Positions 14,698-21,489 of a stretch of 21,489 bases of DNA are shown here, piece by piece. How positions within the stretch are numbered: position 1 is the first letter of the stretch; each line of letters opens with the position of its first letter. The notes below the pieces were generated by a model, which was not told where the DNA came from, ran no database searches, and saw only the letters and a program-made list of their open reading frames with translations. Both the position numbers and the translations under genes were made by a program. Source of the DNA: Acidobacteriota bacterium (GTDB taxonomy: Bacteria > Acidobacteriota > Blastocatellia > Pyrinomonadales > Pyrinomonadaceae); the NCBI GenBank assembly GCA_963169175.1, contig CAUJFK010000310.1, positions 1 to 21,489 on the forward strand, read 5' to 3'.

Positions 14698-16794
14698 TTA
14701 ACTGCTCGCTCCCTTTACCTTGGCGATTATCTCTTCCGCCACATTCCTCGGGGCTTCGGCATACCGCTCGAAGTGCATCGACGAAGTAGCCCTTCCCTGC
14801 GTGGCCGAGCGAAGATCGGTCGTATAACCAAACATTTCAGACAACGGCACAAAAGCCGTAACGACCGAAACGTTTCCCGGACGGGGCTCCATTTTTTCGA
14901 TCTGCCCGCGGCGGCGGTTGAGGTCACCGTTGACAGCGCCCATATATTCTTCGGGTGTCACGACCTCGACCTTCATTATCGGTTCGAGCAAAACAGGCTT
15001 TGCCTTTTTAACGGCATCTTGAAATGCGAATGAGCCCGCAAGCTTGAACGAAATTTCGTCCGAGTCAACCTCGTGATACGAACCGAAAAGCAGCGTCGCC
15101 TTAATATCTACCAGTTCGTATCCGGCCAGAACGCCACGCTGCATCGCATCGCGGATTCCTTCCATCGTCGGCTTGATAAACTGACGTGGGATAGATCCGC
15201 CGGTGATCTTATCCTCAAAAACAAATCCTTCGCCTGGTGCCGGTTCGATCTCAAGCTCAACGTGGCCAAATTTACCGCGGCCGCCCGACTGCTTCTTATA
15301 GATCTCTTTGCCCGGCGCTCCCGTTGTTATCGTCTCACGATACGCCACCTGTGGTTTTCCGACGTTCGCTTCAACGCCAAACTCACGCTTCATCCGATCA
15401 ACGATGATCTCAAGATGAAGTTCGCCCATTCCGGCGATGATCGTCTGGCCCGTCTCATGATCGGTATTGACCTGGAAGCTGGGGTCTTCCTGAGCAAGAC
15501 GGCTAAGCGCGATGCCCATTTTGTCCTGGTCCTGACGCGTTTTTGGCTCGACCGCAACACGTACGACCGGATCAGGAAATTCCATCGACTCGAGAATGAT
15601 CGGATGTGATTCATCCGAGATCGTGTCGCCGGTCGTCATGTTTTTCATGCCGCCGATCGCAACGATCTCCCCGGCCGAGGCGGTGTCCACATCTTCACGC
15701 TTGTTGGCGTGCATCAACATCAAGCGTCCGACGCGTTCCTTCGCGTTTTTGATCGTGTTCGTCACGTACGAACCAGAATTTACGGTTCCCGAATAAATTC
15801 TTACAAACGCAAGCTGGCCGAGATGCTTGTCAGCCATGAGCTTGAAAATAAGTCCTGAGAACGGAGCTTTTGCATCCGGTGGACGGCTTTCGGTCGCTCC
15901 TGTTTTTGGATTCTCACCGTCAATTGCGGGAATATCGAGCGGGCTTGGAAGGTAATCAACTACTGCATCCAGCAGCGTTTGTACACCCTTGTTCTTGAAT
16001 GCCGAACCGGTCACGACCGGAACGATCTTCATCGCCAGCGTGCCCTTTCTAAGAGCGGCTCGGATCTCGGCCTCCGAGATCTCTTCGCCCTCAAGATATT
16101 TGACCATCAGGTCGTCGTCGATCGCTGAAACGGCTTCAACCAGTTTCTCGCGGGCTTCTTTCGCCGCATCGACCAGATCGGCCGGAATTTCCGTCGTCTC
16201 GTATTCGGCTCCCTTGGTCTCGTCATTCCAGATCAGGGCCTTCATCGCGATAAGATCGACGACGCCCTTAAGATGCTCTTCCAAACCGATCGGGATCTGC
16301 AAAGCCACGGCATTCGCACCCAAACGGGTCAGGATCGAATCAAAACTACGCTCGAACGATGCTCCCGCCCGATCCAATTTATTAATAAAGCAGATACGCG
16401 GAACGCCGTATTTATCGGCCTGCCGCCAAACCGTCTCAGACTGCGGCTCAACACCCGCGACGCCGTCAAACACAGCAACGGCCCCGTCGAGTACACGCAG
16501 GGACCGTTCAACTTCCATCGTAAAATCTACGTGGCCGGGCGTATCAATAATATTGATACGGTGCTCCTGGCTGTTGCGCTTCCAGAAACAGGTCGTTGCG
16601 GCGGACGTAATGGTAATGCCGCGCTCCTGTTCCTGCTCCATCCAGTCCATGGTCGCAGTGCCTTCATGCACCTCGCCGATCTTGTGCGAAACACCGGTGT
16701 AAAACAACACACGCTCAGTCGTCGTGGTCTTGCCCGCGTCAATGTGGGCCATGATCCCGATGTTTCTATATTTGTCTAAGCTAATGTTAGCCAT
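14698..16794 (-). CDS. fusA: Translation elongation factor G
   Basis: EF-G drives translocation and, with RRF, ribosome recycling. The 698-residue product starts MANISLDKYRNIGIMAHIDAGKTTTTERVLFYTG, with the P-loop AHIDAGKT. It has EQERGITITSAATTCFW (switch I), DTPGHVDF (G3) and NKLDR (G4), then domains II-V with GELHLEIIVDRMKREFGVEA and YRETI. The C-terminal GRATSSMHFERYAEAP is conserved. Length is that of the canonical factor. The only SD-like sequence is the GGA of the repeat, 8 nt before the ATG. Confidence 0.99.
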   Translation of the reverse strand: MANISLDKYRNIGIMAHIDAGKTTTTERVLFYTGVSHKIGEVHEGTATMDWMEQEQERGITITSAATTCFWKRNSQEHRINIIDTPGHVDFTMEVERSLRVLDGAVAVFDGVAGVEPQSETVWRQADKYGVPRICFINKLDRAGASFERSFDSILTRLGANAVALQIPIGLEEHLKGVVDLIAMKALIWNDETKGAEYETTEIPADLVDAAKEAREKLVEAVSAIDDDLMVKYLEGEEISEAEIRAALRKGTLAMKIVPVVTGSAFKNKGVQTLLDAVVDYLPSPLDIPAIDGENPKTGATESRPPDAKAPFSGLIFKLMADKHLGQLAFVRIYSGTVNSGSYVTNTIKNAKERVGRLMLMHANKREDVDTASAGEIVAIGGMKNMTTGDTISDESHPIILESMEFPDPVVRVAVEPKTRQDQDKMGIALSRLAQEDPSFQVNTDHETGQTIIAGMGELHLEIIVDRMKREFGVEANVGKPQVAYRETITTGAPGKEIYKKQSGGRGKFGHVELEIEPAPGEGFVFEDKITGGSIPRQFIKPTMEGIRDAMQRGVLAGYELVDIKATLLFGSYHEVDSDEISFKLAGSFAFQDAVKKAKPVLLEPIMKVEVVTPEEYMGAVNGDLNRRRGQIEKMEPRPGNVSVVTAFVPLSEMFGYTTDLRSATQGRATSSMHFERYAEAPRNVAEEIIAKVKGASS

Positions 16795-16804
16795 ATAATT
16801 TGTC

Positions 16805-16849
16805 CAACAAACTTCAGTTTGTTGAGCAGCGACAAACTAAAGTTTGTCG
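16805..16849. repeat. Paired ACAAACT/AGTTTGT palindromes (family A4), rpsG-fusA spacer
   Basis: CAACAAACT-TC-AGTTTGTTG is at 16805-16824 and CGACAAACT-AA-AGTTTGTCG at 16830-16849, 5 nt apart. GTCC flanks one side (16802-16805). The other side reads GAAC (16849-16852), so the usual outer GGAC has one change. It fills the gap from the rpsG stop to the fusA start. Confidence 0.96.
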
Positions 16850-16851
16850 AA

Positions 16852-17322
16852 CTAAAATCTATAGTGCGCGAACGCCTTGTTCGCTTCGGCCATACGGTGC
16901 ACGTCCTCTTTCTTCTTCATCGCTCCGCCGCGGCCTGATCCTGAATCAAGCAACTCACCGACCAGCCGATCGGTCATCGTTTTTTCGCTCCGGTTGCGGG
17001 CGTTGGTAACGATCCAGCGAATGGCCAGTGTATTACGGCGGTCGCGTGAAACCTCAAGCGGCACCTGATAAGTAGCGCCGCCGATACGCCGCGACTTAAC
17101 TTCCAGCGCGGGGGCCACCGAATCCAAAGCCTTCTTAAAAACTTTGAGCGGTTCTTCGCCTGTCTTTTCGGCAATCTTGTCCATCGCCCCGTAAAAGATC
17201 TGCTCGGCGGTCGTCTTTTTCCCAGCCCACATCATGCCGTTAATGAACTTCGTCACGATCGTGCTGTTAAAGATCGGATCCGGCAATATCTCGCGCCTTG
17301 CTGCAACTCTTCGTCTAGCCAT
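16852..17322 (-). CDS. rpsG: 30S ribosomal protein S7
   Basis: S7 is a primary 16S rRNA-binding protein of the 30S head and, in E. coli, the repressor of the str operon. The 156-residue product starts MARRRVAARREILPDPIFNS. It has VTKFINGMMWAGKKTTAEQIFYGAMDKI, ALDSVAPALEVKSRRIGGATYQVPLEVS and the C-terminal GSGRGGAMKKKEDVHRMAEANKAFAHYRF. Length and motifs are standard. The start is preceded only by a repeat-derived GGA at 8 nt. Confidence 0.99.
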   Translation of the reverse strand: MARRRVAARREILPDPIFNSTIVTKFINGMMWAGKKTTAEQIFYGAMDKIAEKTGEEPLKVFKKALDSVAPALEVKSRRIGGATYQVPLEVSRDRRNTLAIRWIVTNARNRSEKTMTDRLVGELLDSGSGRGGAMKKKEDVHRMAEANKAFAHYRF

Positions 17323-17332
17323 ATGTGTGGTC

Positions 17333-17377
17333 CAACAAACTCCAGTTTGTTGTGCCGCGACAAACTAAAGTTTGTCG
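17333..17377. repeat. Paired ACAAACT/AGTTTGT palindromes (family A5), rpsL-rpsG spacer
   Basis: CAACAAACT-CC-AGTTTGTTG is at 17333-17352 and CGACAAACT-AA-AGTTTGTCG at 17358-17377, 5 nt apart. GTCC (17330-17333) and GGAC (17377-17380) bound the unit. The second palindrome is identical to those in A1, A3 and A4. The outer GGA is 8 nt before the rpsG ATG. Confidence 0.96.
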
Positions 17378-17385
17378 GACATCAA

Positions 17386-17766
17386 CTACTTCGCTCCCTT
17401 CGGCCTCTTAGCACCGTACTTCGACCGCGCCTGGTTCCTGTTCGCCACGCCTGAAGCATCAAGCGTTCCGCGGACGATGTGATAGCGCACACCCGGAAGG
17501 TCCTTTACACGGCCGCCGCGGATAAGCACGATCGAGTGCTCCTGCAGGTTGTGGCCGATACCGGGAATATACGTTGTTACTTCGATCTGATTCGTCAGAC
17601 GAACGCGGGCAACTTTACGCAGGGCCGAGTTCGGCTTCTTCGGCGTCGATGTGTAAACCCTTGTACAAACGCCGCGCTTCTGCGGATTTGCCTGCAAAGC
17701 CGGGCTTGCGGTCTTGTACTTAACCCTCTCACGTCCTTTGCGAACTAACTGATTAATAGTCGGCAT
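17386..17766 (-). CDS. rpsL: 30S ribosomal protein S12
   Basis: S12 lies at the decoding centre and controls accuracy. The 126-residue product starts MPTINQLVRKGRERVKYKT. It contains PQKRGVCTRVYTSTPKKPNSALRKVARVRLTN and IPGIGHNLQEHSIVLIRGGRVKDLPGVRYHIVRG. The lysines of TPKKPNSA and GRVKDLPG, where streptomycin-resistance changes occur, are the wild-type residues. The open frame adds 12 codons upstream (MAGGTPAIQRRD), which is translated repeat, so the ATG at 17766-17764 is the start. It is the first gene of the supercluster. Confidence 0.99.
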   Translation of the reverse strand: MPTINQLVRKGRERVKYKTASPALQANPQKRGVCTRVYTSTPKKPNSALRKVARVRLTNQIEVTTYIPGIGHNLQEHSIVLIRGGRVKDLPGVRYHIVRGTLDASGVANRNQARSKYGAKRPKGAK

Positions 17767-17777
17767 ATCTCTTCTTT

Positions 17778-17830
17778 GGATCGCCGGCGTCCCGCCGGCC
17801 ACTCATTTGCCAGCACGACGCTGGCGTTCC
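17778..17830. repeat. GC-rich inverted repeat (family C2) before rpsL
   Basis: GGATCGCCGGCGT (17778-17790) and ACGCTGGCGTTCC (17818-17830) are complementary at 11 of 13 positions. It is the same family as the copy at 9033-9084. It lies in the 5' leader of rpsL, ending about 12 nt before its start codon. The inner part has GCCGGCC and TGCCAGCA-type complementary pieces. Confidence 0.8.
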
Positions 17831-17836
17831 ATCCAT

Positions 17837-17992
17837 TTAAAAGCAAAACGAACGTCTCACCTGACTCTTGCTCGGAAACTCATTTCCGGCAGTTAGCTCA
17901 AGCAGCACAAGCTGGTTGAATTGGTGATTGATTATGTTCCCTAAAAGCTCAAACTTTGCTGTAGCGTGACGATCGAGAGGTGTTTCCTGCAT
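17837..17992 (-). CDS. Possible 51-residue leader ORF upstream of rpsL
   Basis: An ATG at 17992-17990 opens a 51-codon frame ending in TAA at 17839-17837. It lies wholly between the predicted str promoter and rpsL. The product begins MQETPLDRHATAKFELLGN and ends SQVRRSFCF. It does not match a family I know. Composition looks plausible for a protein, but there is no clear Shine-Dalgarno sequence before the ATG and an in-frame TGA lies three codons upstream. It may be chance. A hairpin (17873-17888) lies inside it. Confidence 0.25.
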   Translation of the reverse strand: MQETPLDRHATAKFELLGNIINHQFNQLVLLELTAGNEFPSKSQVRRSFCF

Positions 17993-18160
17993 AAGCCGTC
18001 ACGCCAGTAAGGGCGTAATGCTCAACCGATTTCTTTGCCGGGCGGCCGCGATGATCGACGCCCTTGACGCTACAATTCCTGTCAAAGCTTTCAAAAATCT
18101 CCTGACCCGGTTCGTCGCCAAACCCCGCAACAGCCCAGACCCCAAAGTCCGAAACTTTAG

Positions 18161-18189
18161 ATATTATAAATTCCGGCCTGGTGTGTCAA
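18161..18189 (-). promoter_or_regulatory. Sigma70-type promoter for the str-S10-spc cluster
   Basis: On the minus strand, a perfect -35 TTGACA (18189-18184) is followed by TATAAT (18168-18163) at 15 nt or TAATAT (18166-18161) at 17 nt. The overlapping TATAATAT allows either register. It lies 38 nt beyond the stop codon of the radical SAM gene and points into rpsL. It is the best promoter match I found in the window and the natural start of the supercluster. Confidence 0.75.
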
Positions 18190-18227
18190 GTGGCGGGCGC
18201 AGGAATGCCAGCGTCTCCGTGGCAACC

Positions 18228-19793
<1,566 letters not shown>

Positions 19794-19878
19794 TCTTGCG
19801 ATGGGCCCCTAGGTCTTGGTGACCCCAAAACTAAGGAAAGGGGAGATCCACTCACGGCCCTTTATGCCGTATCACAGC

Positions 19879-20247
19879 TTAGACGGCTTCGGTAGCAGCT
19901 CCCGCAACACGGCGCGGAATGGGCTTTTCATAACCTTTCCGCGAAACCAGCGTTATCGAGCTAAGCTTTATCCGCCGTTTAGAACCGGCTGCGGCAGTAT
20001 CCTCGGCGTCAGCAAAATCGTATTCAAGCGAATAGGTGAACTGGCCGGTCGCAAGCTTTTTGCATACGTCGTCAGCCAGATGAAATGTTATGGCGTCGGC
20101 ATATTTGCCGAGGCTCTCGTCTACAAAGCCGAGCATCTCGCCAGCCGTGTTATCCAGAAAGACAGGCACATTCTCGACCGGTTCGCAGCGAACGTTCAAT
20201 TCGCCCAAAACGTAGCGACGGGCCATTGTAACAGGATTATTAGCCAT
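19879..20247 (-). CDS. Unrecognised 122-residue protein downstream of the RRM gene
   Basis: The product starts MANNPVTMARRYVLGELNVR and includes PVFLDNTAGEMLGFVDESLG, FHLADDVCKKLATG and KRRIKLSSITLVSR. It has no signal peptide or membrane segment and looks like a small mixed alpha/beta soluble protein. I do not recognise the family. The start is well supported: a full GGAGGT Shine-Dalgarno (20259-20254) lies 6 nt before the ATG. It follows the RRM gene by 80 bp, with a terminator-like hairpin between. A link to RNA binding is only a guess from position. Confidence 0.75.
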   Translation of the reverse strand: MANNPVTMARRYVLGELNVRCEPVENVPVFLDNTAGEMLGFVDESLGKYADAITFHLADDVCKKLATGQFTYSLEYDFADAEDTAAAGSKRRIKLSSITLVSRKGYEKPIPRRVAGAATEAV

Positions 20248-20273
20248 TGAGATACCTCCGGAAAACTATATTT

Positions 20274-20308
20274 GAAAATGAGGCCGCCGCCCGCGGCATT
20301 GGCCTCAT
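20274..20308 (-). terminator. Terminator- or attenuator-like hairpin after the RRM gene
   Basis: On the minus strand an 8-bp perfect stem ATGAGGCC (20308-20301) / GGCCTCAT (20285-20278) encloses GCCG-CGGG-CGGC and is followed by a short T-run (TTTTC). It lies after the RRM stop and before the strong ribosome-binding site of the 122-residue gene. The short T-run suggests partial rather than complete termination. Confidence 0.6.
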
Positions 20309-20327
20309 GTTATTCGACCGCGGAAAT

Positions 20328-20684
20328 TTACCAACCGGCTTTTCCGTAACCACCACGGTTGCCGCCGTAGCCGCCGCCACCGCCGCCGCCGCCGCGATTG
20401 CCGCCAAAGCCACCGCGTCCACCGCCGCCTCCGCCGCGGCTTTCCTGCGGCTTGGCCTCGTTGACCTTAAGCTGACGGCCATCCACTTCCTTGCCATTGA
20501 ATTGATCGATCGCGTTGCTGCCTTCTTCCTTCGACGACATCTCGACGAATCCGAACCCGCGCGAGCGGCCCGTTTCACGATCCTCGATCACATTGGCCGA
20601 CTGAACTGTGCCGACTCCACTGAACAGTTCAGTTAGATCGTCCGCAGTTGTGTTGAAAGAAAGATTTCCTACGTAAAGTTTCAT
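20328..20684 (-). CDS. RRM RNA-binding protein with glycine-rich tail
   Basis: A single RNA recognition motif fills residues 1 to about 80. RNP2 is LYVGNL (3-8) and RNP1 is RGFGFVEM (42-49), with the expected aromatic residues Y4, F44 and F46. The remaining 35 residues are almost only G, R, N and Y, with RGG and GYGG units. This is the architecture of bacterial and cyanobacterial Rbp proteins, several of which are cold-induced, and of eukaryotic glycine-rich RNA-binding proteins. The start is supported by GAGGAAAA 7 nt upstream. It probably binds single-stranded RNA. The targets are unknown. Confidence 0.95.
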   Translation of the reverse strand: MKLYVGNLSFNTTADDLTELFSGVGTVQSANVIEDRETGRSRGFGFVEMSSKEEGSNAIDQFNGKEVDGRQLKVNEAKPQESRGGGGGGRGGFGGNRGGGGGGGGYGGNRGGYGKAGW

Positions 20685-20910
20685 TTGTCTATTTTCCTCG
20701 CCCGGCCGATCCGGGCATGCTGGAGAAGTTTCTGGATCGGGGCATTACGCAGGCAGCGTAAAAGACCGGATCTCGGATACTCAAAAAATTTCCTTGAGAG
20801 CCACTTCTACTATTCCAAATGGGGCCTGCTCTCTGACTTATCCGAAAACCGCTTAAGGCGAAGCGCGTCCATACCACGACGCGAGAGTAGGATCGATGAT
20901 TAAGTGTTAC

Positions 20911-20926
20911 ATTCGCGGGCGCGAAT
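20911..20926. promoter_or_regulatory. Operator-like palindrome in the RRM/ABC divergent region
   Basis: ATTCGCG-GG-CGCGAAT is a perfect 7-bp palindrome with a 2-base centre, about 230 bp upstream of the RRM start. Its tight spacing resembles a repressor-binding site more than a terminator. No protein in the window is an obvious binder. Confidence 0.35.
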
Positions 20927-21034
20927 AGCAAATCGGGGATCGACTTGGTACCAGGCCGTCCGGCCCAGATCGAGGCCCGCACAACAAACTGATCGGACTT
21001 CCCTATCACGGAAAACCAACGCTCCAACACGATC

Positions 21035-21060
21035 GCGTTTTCAAATTACCGTCAAAACGC
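21035..21060. repeat. 7-bp inverted repeat in the RRM/ABC divergent region
   Basis: GCGTTTT (21035-21041) and AAAACGC (21054-21060) are exact complements around 12 bases. It lies about 240 bp before the ABC gene. Its function is unknown. Confidence 0.4.
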
Positions 21061-21093
21061 TATCGATACAGAATTTTGGAGGGCGAGGTCGGG

Positions 21094-21273
21094 ATGCTGT
21101 CCTACTTGCAAACTTCAGGCCGATTTCGAATTCGCAAGCTGGATACTGATCCAACTGTCATCGCCCACCACCCAGAGAATAACGCTCCGTTCGGACTTAT
21201 TCTGTACAGGCCAATAAATACCAACTTCGTTAACGGCATTCCGATACGGCTCGCAGCTTTGCAAATAAACTGA
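21094..21273 (+). CDS. Doubtful 59-residue ORF upstream of the ABC gene
   Basis: The ATG at 21094 opens a 59-codon frame ending 23 nt before the ABC transporter start. GAGG lies about 6 nt upstream of the ATG. The product begins MLSYLQTSGRFRIRKLD and ends IRLAALQIN, and I do not recognise it. The opposite strand is also open here, so coding is weakly supported. It may be chance. Confidence 0.18.
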   Translation: MLSYLQTSGRFRIRKLDTDPTVIAHHPENNAPFGLILYRPINTNFVNGIPIRLAALQIN

Positions 21274-21296
21274 TCGGTAAGCACAATCTATTAAGA

Positions 21297-21489
21297 ATGG
21301 AACCATCTCGCGAATCAGACATCTCGCTCCGGGTGCGAAACGTGACAAAACGGTTTGGTGAATTTACGGCCGTTGAGGACCTTAGCTTCGATATCCGCGC
21401 CGGCCGTGTATTCGGCTTTCTCGGCCCGAACGGCGCGGGAAAAACGACAACCATCCGAATGATCGTTGGAATAACCGTACCGGACGACG
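21297..21489 (+). CDS. ABC transporter ATP-binding protein, N-terminal 64 residues (cut by window edge)
   Basis: The frame from the ATG at 21297 begins MEPSRESDISLRVRNVTKRFG and continues FTAVEDLSFDIRAGRVFGFLGPNGAGKTTTIRMIVGI. The Walker A motif GPNGAGKT is complete, with the aromatic A-loop region (RFGEFTAV) before it. The style (VFGFLGPNGAGKTTTIRMI) is that of exporter-type or multidrug/antibiotic ABC ATPases that pair with ABC-2 permeases. Substrate and partner lie outside the window. No strong Shine-Dalgarno is visible before this ATG. Confidence 0.93.
   Translation, partial: MEPSRESDISLRVRNVTKRFGEFTAVEDLSFDIRAGRVFGFLGPNGAGKTTTIRMIVGITVPDD

Larger units (their letters stand above)
17767..18153 (-). 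promoter_or_regulatory. Long 5' leader of the str-S10-spc transcript (predicted)
   Basis: From the predicted transcription start near 18154 to the rpsL start there are about 387 nt without a recognised gene. Small stems are visible. ACGCC...GGCGT is at 18001-18016, CGGAAA-CTCA-TTTCCG at 17873-17888, and the family C inverted repeat at 17778-17830. I do not recognise a known riboswitch. A control function is inferred only from length and structure. Confidence 0.45.
20685..21296. other. Intergenic region of 612 bp between divergent genes
   Basis: No convincing gene fills this stretch between the RRM gene (minus) and the ABC gene (plus). It holds three inverted repeats: CCGATCC/GGATCGG (20706-20740, in the RRM 5' leader), ATTCGCG-GG-CGCGAAT (20911-20926) and GCGTTTT/AAAACGC (21035-21060). 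CAACAAACT with nearby GGAC at 20983-20997 resembles half of a family A repeat. I found no strong promoter match. Both genes' promoters should lie here. Confidence 0.6.

Noticed and set aside
17386..17802. Longer starts for rpsL, rplB, rplD, rplV, rplF and rplO
   Set aside because: The added residues are translated spacer or repeat (for example IQNRQSKIQNR, MAGGTPAIQRRD) and the family starts are clear at internal ATGs.
18062..18090. Second promoter with TTGACA at 18085-18080 (minus strand) in the rpsL leader
   Set aside because: No -10-like sequence lies at 15-19 nt downstream (GC-rich text), unlike the match at 18189-18161.
17767..18227. Cobalamin riboswitch next to the B12-type radical SAM gene
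   Set aside because: I could not find a convincing B12-box or the expected multi-stem layout, and the leader belongs to rpsL, downstream of the radical SAM gene.
19794..19878. Terminator or promoter between the 122-residue gene and the radical SAM gene
   Set aside because: Only a 5-bp stem (ACGGC/GCCGT) without a T-run and no -35/-10 match are visible, so no call is supported.
20247..20636. Ala-rich plus-strand frame antisense to the RRM gene
   Set aside because: It is the reverse of the Gly-rich codons (GGC/GCC) of a well-supported RRM protein, so the poly-Ala is a by-product.
20689..21030. 113-codon minus-strand frame upstream of the RRM gene
   Set aside because: It has no good ribosome-binding site and unnatural composition, resembles no family, and is crossed by inverted repeats. 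More likely the 5' leader of the RRM gene.

Overview
The window is almost entirely the bacterial translation supercluster (str, S10 and spc operons), encoded head to tail on the minus strand. Transcription runs from about position 18160 down to position 1, through rpsL-rpsG-fusA-tuf, then rpsJ-rplC-rplD-rplW-rplB-rpsS-rplV-rpsC-rplP-rpmC-rpsQ, then rplN-rplX-rplE-rpsN-rpsH-rplF-rplR-rpsE-rpmD-rplO-secY, and finally adk, which is cut by the left edge. Gene order is canonical and no member of the three blocks is missing. Protein length, sequence and moderate-to-high GC indicate a Gram-negative-type bacterium. The style (many small palindromes between genes, Ala/Lys/Glu-rich ribosomal protein tails, a glycine-rich bacterial RRM protein) reminds me of Acidobacteriota, perhaps Blastocatellia. 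That is an impression, not something the sequence proves.

Right of the supercluster lies an accessory stretch. It holds a B12-binding-type radical SAM protein (18228-19793, minus), an unrecognised 122-residue protein (19879-20247, minus) and an RRM RNA-binding protein with a Gly-rich tail (20328-20684, minus). A gap of about 610 bases follows, and then the first 64 codons of an ABC transporter ATPase on the plus strand (21297 to the edge). A near-consensus sigma70-type promoter lies just past the radical SAM stop codon. It would give the str-S10-spc transcript a leader of nearly 390 nt, with room for a 51-codon reading frame.

The genes themselves are mostly ordinary. What is unusual is the spacers. 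In a locus that is normally packed tightly, nearly every gap of 50 bp or more is filled by a short inverted repeat, and these fall into several recurring families. The most regular is a pair of 18-20 bp palindromes built on ACAAACT-NN-AGTTTGT, present five times. In three of these copies the outer GGAC of the repeat sits 8-9 nt before the next start codon and is the only Shine-Dalgarno-like sequence there. Three ribosomal proteins also carry long low-complexity extensions (S17 N-terminal, L22 and L4 C-terminal), and L24 has an insertion in its KOW motif. I saw no defence system, CRISPR array, transposase, tRNA or rRNA.
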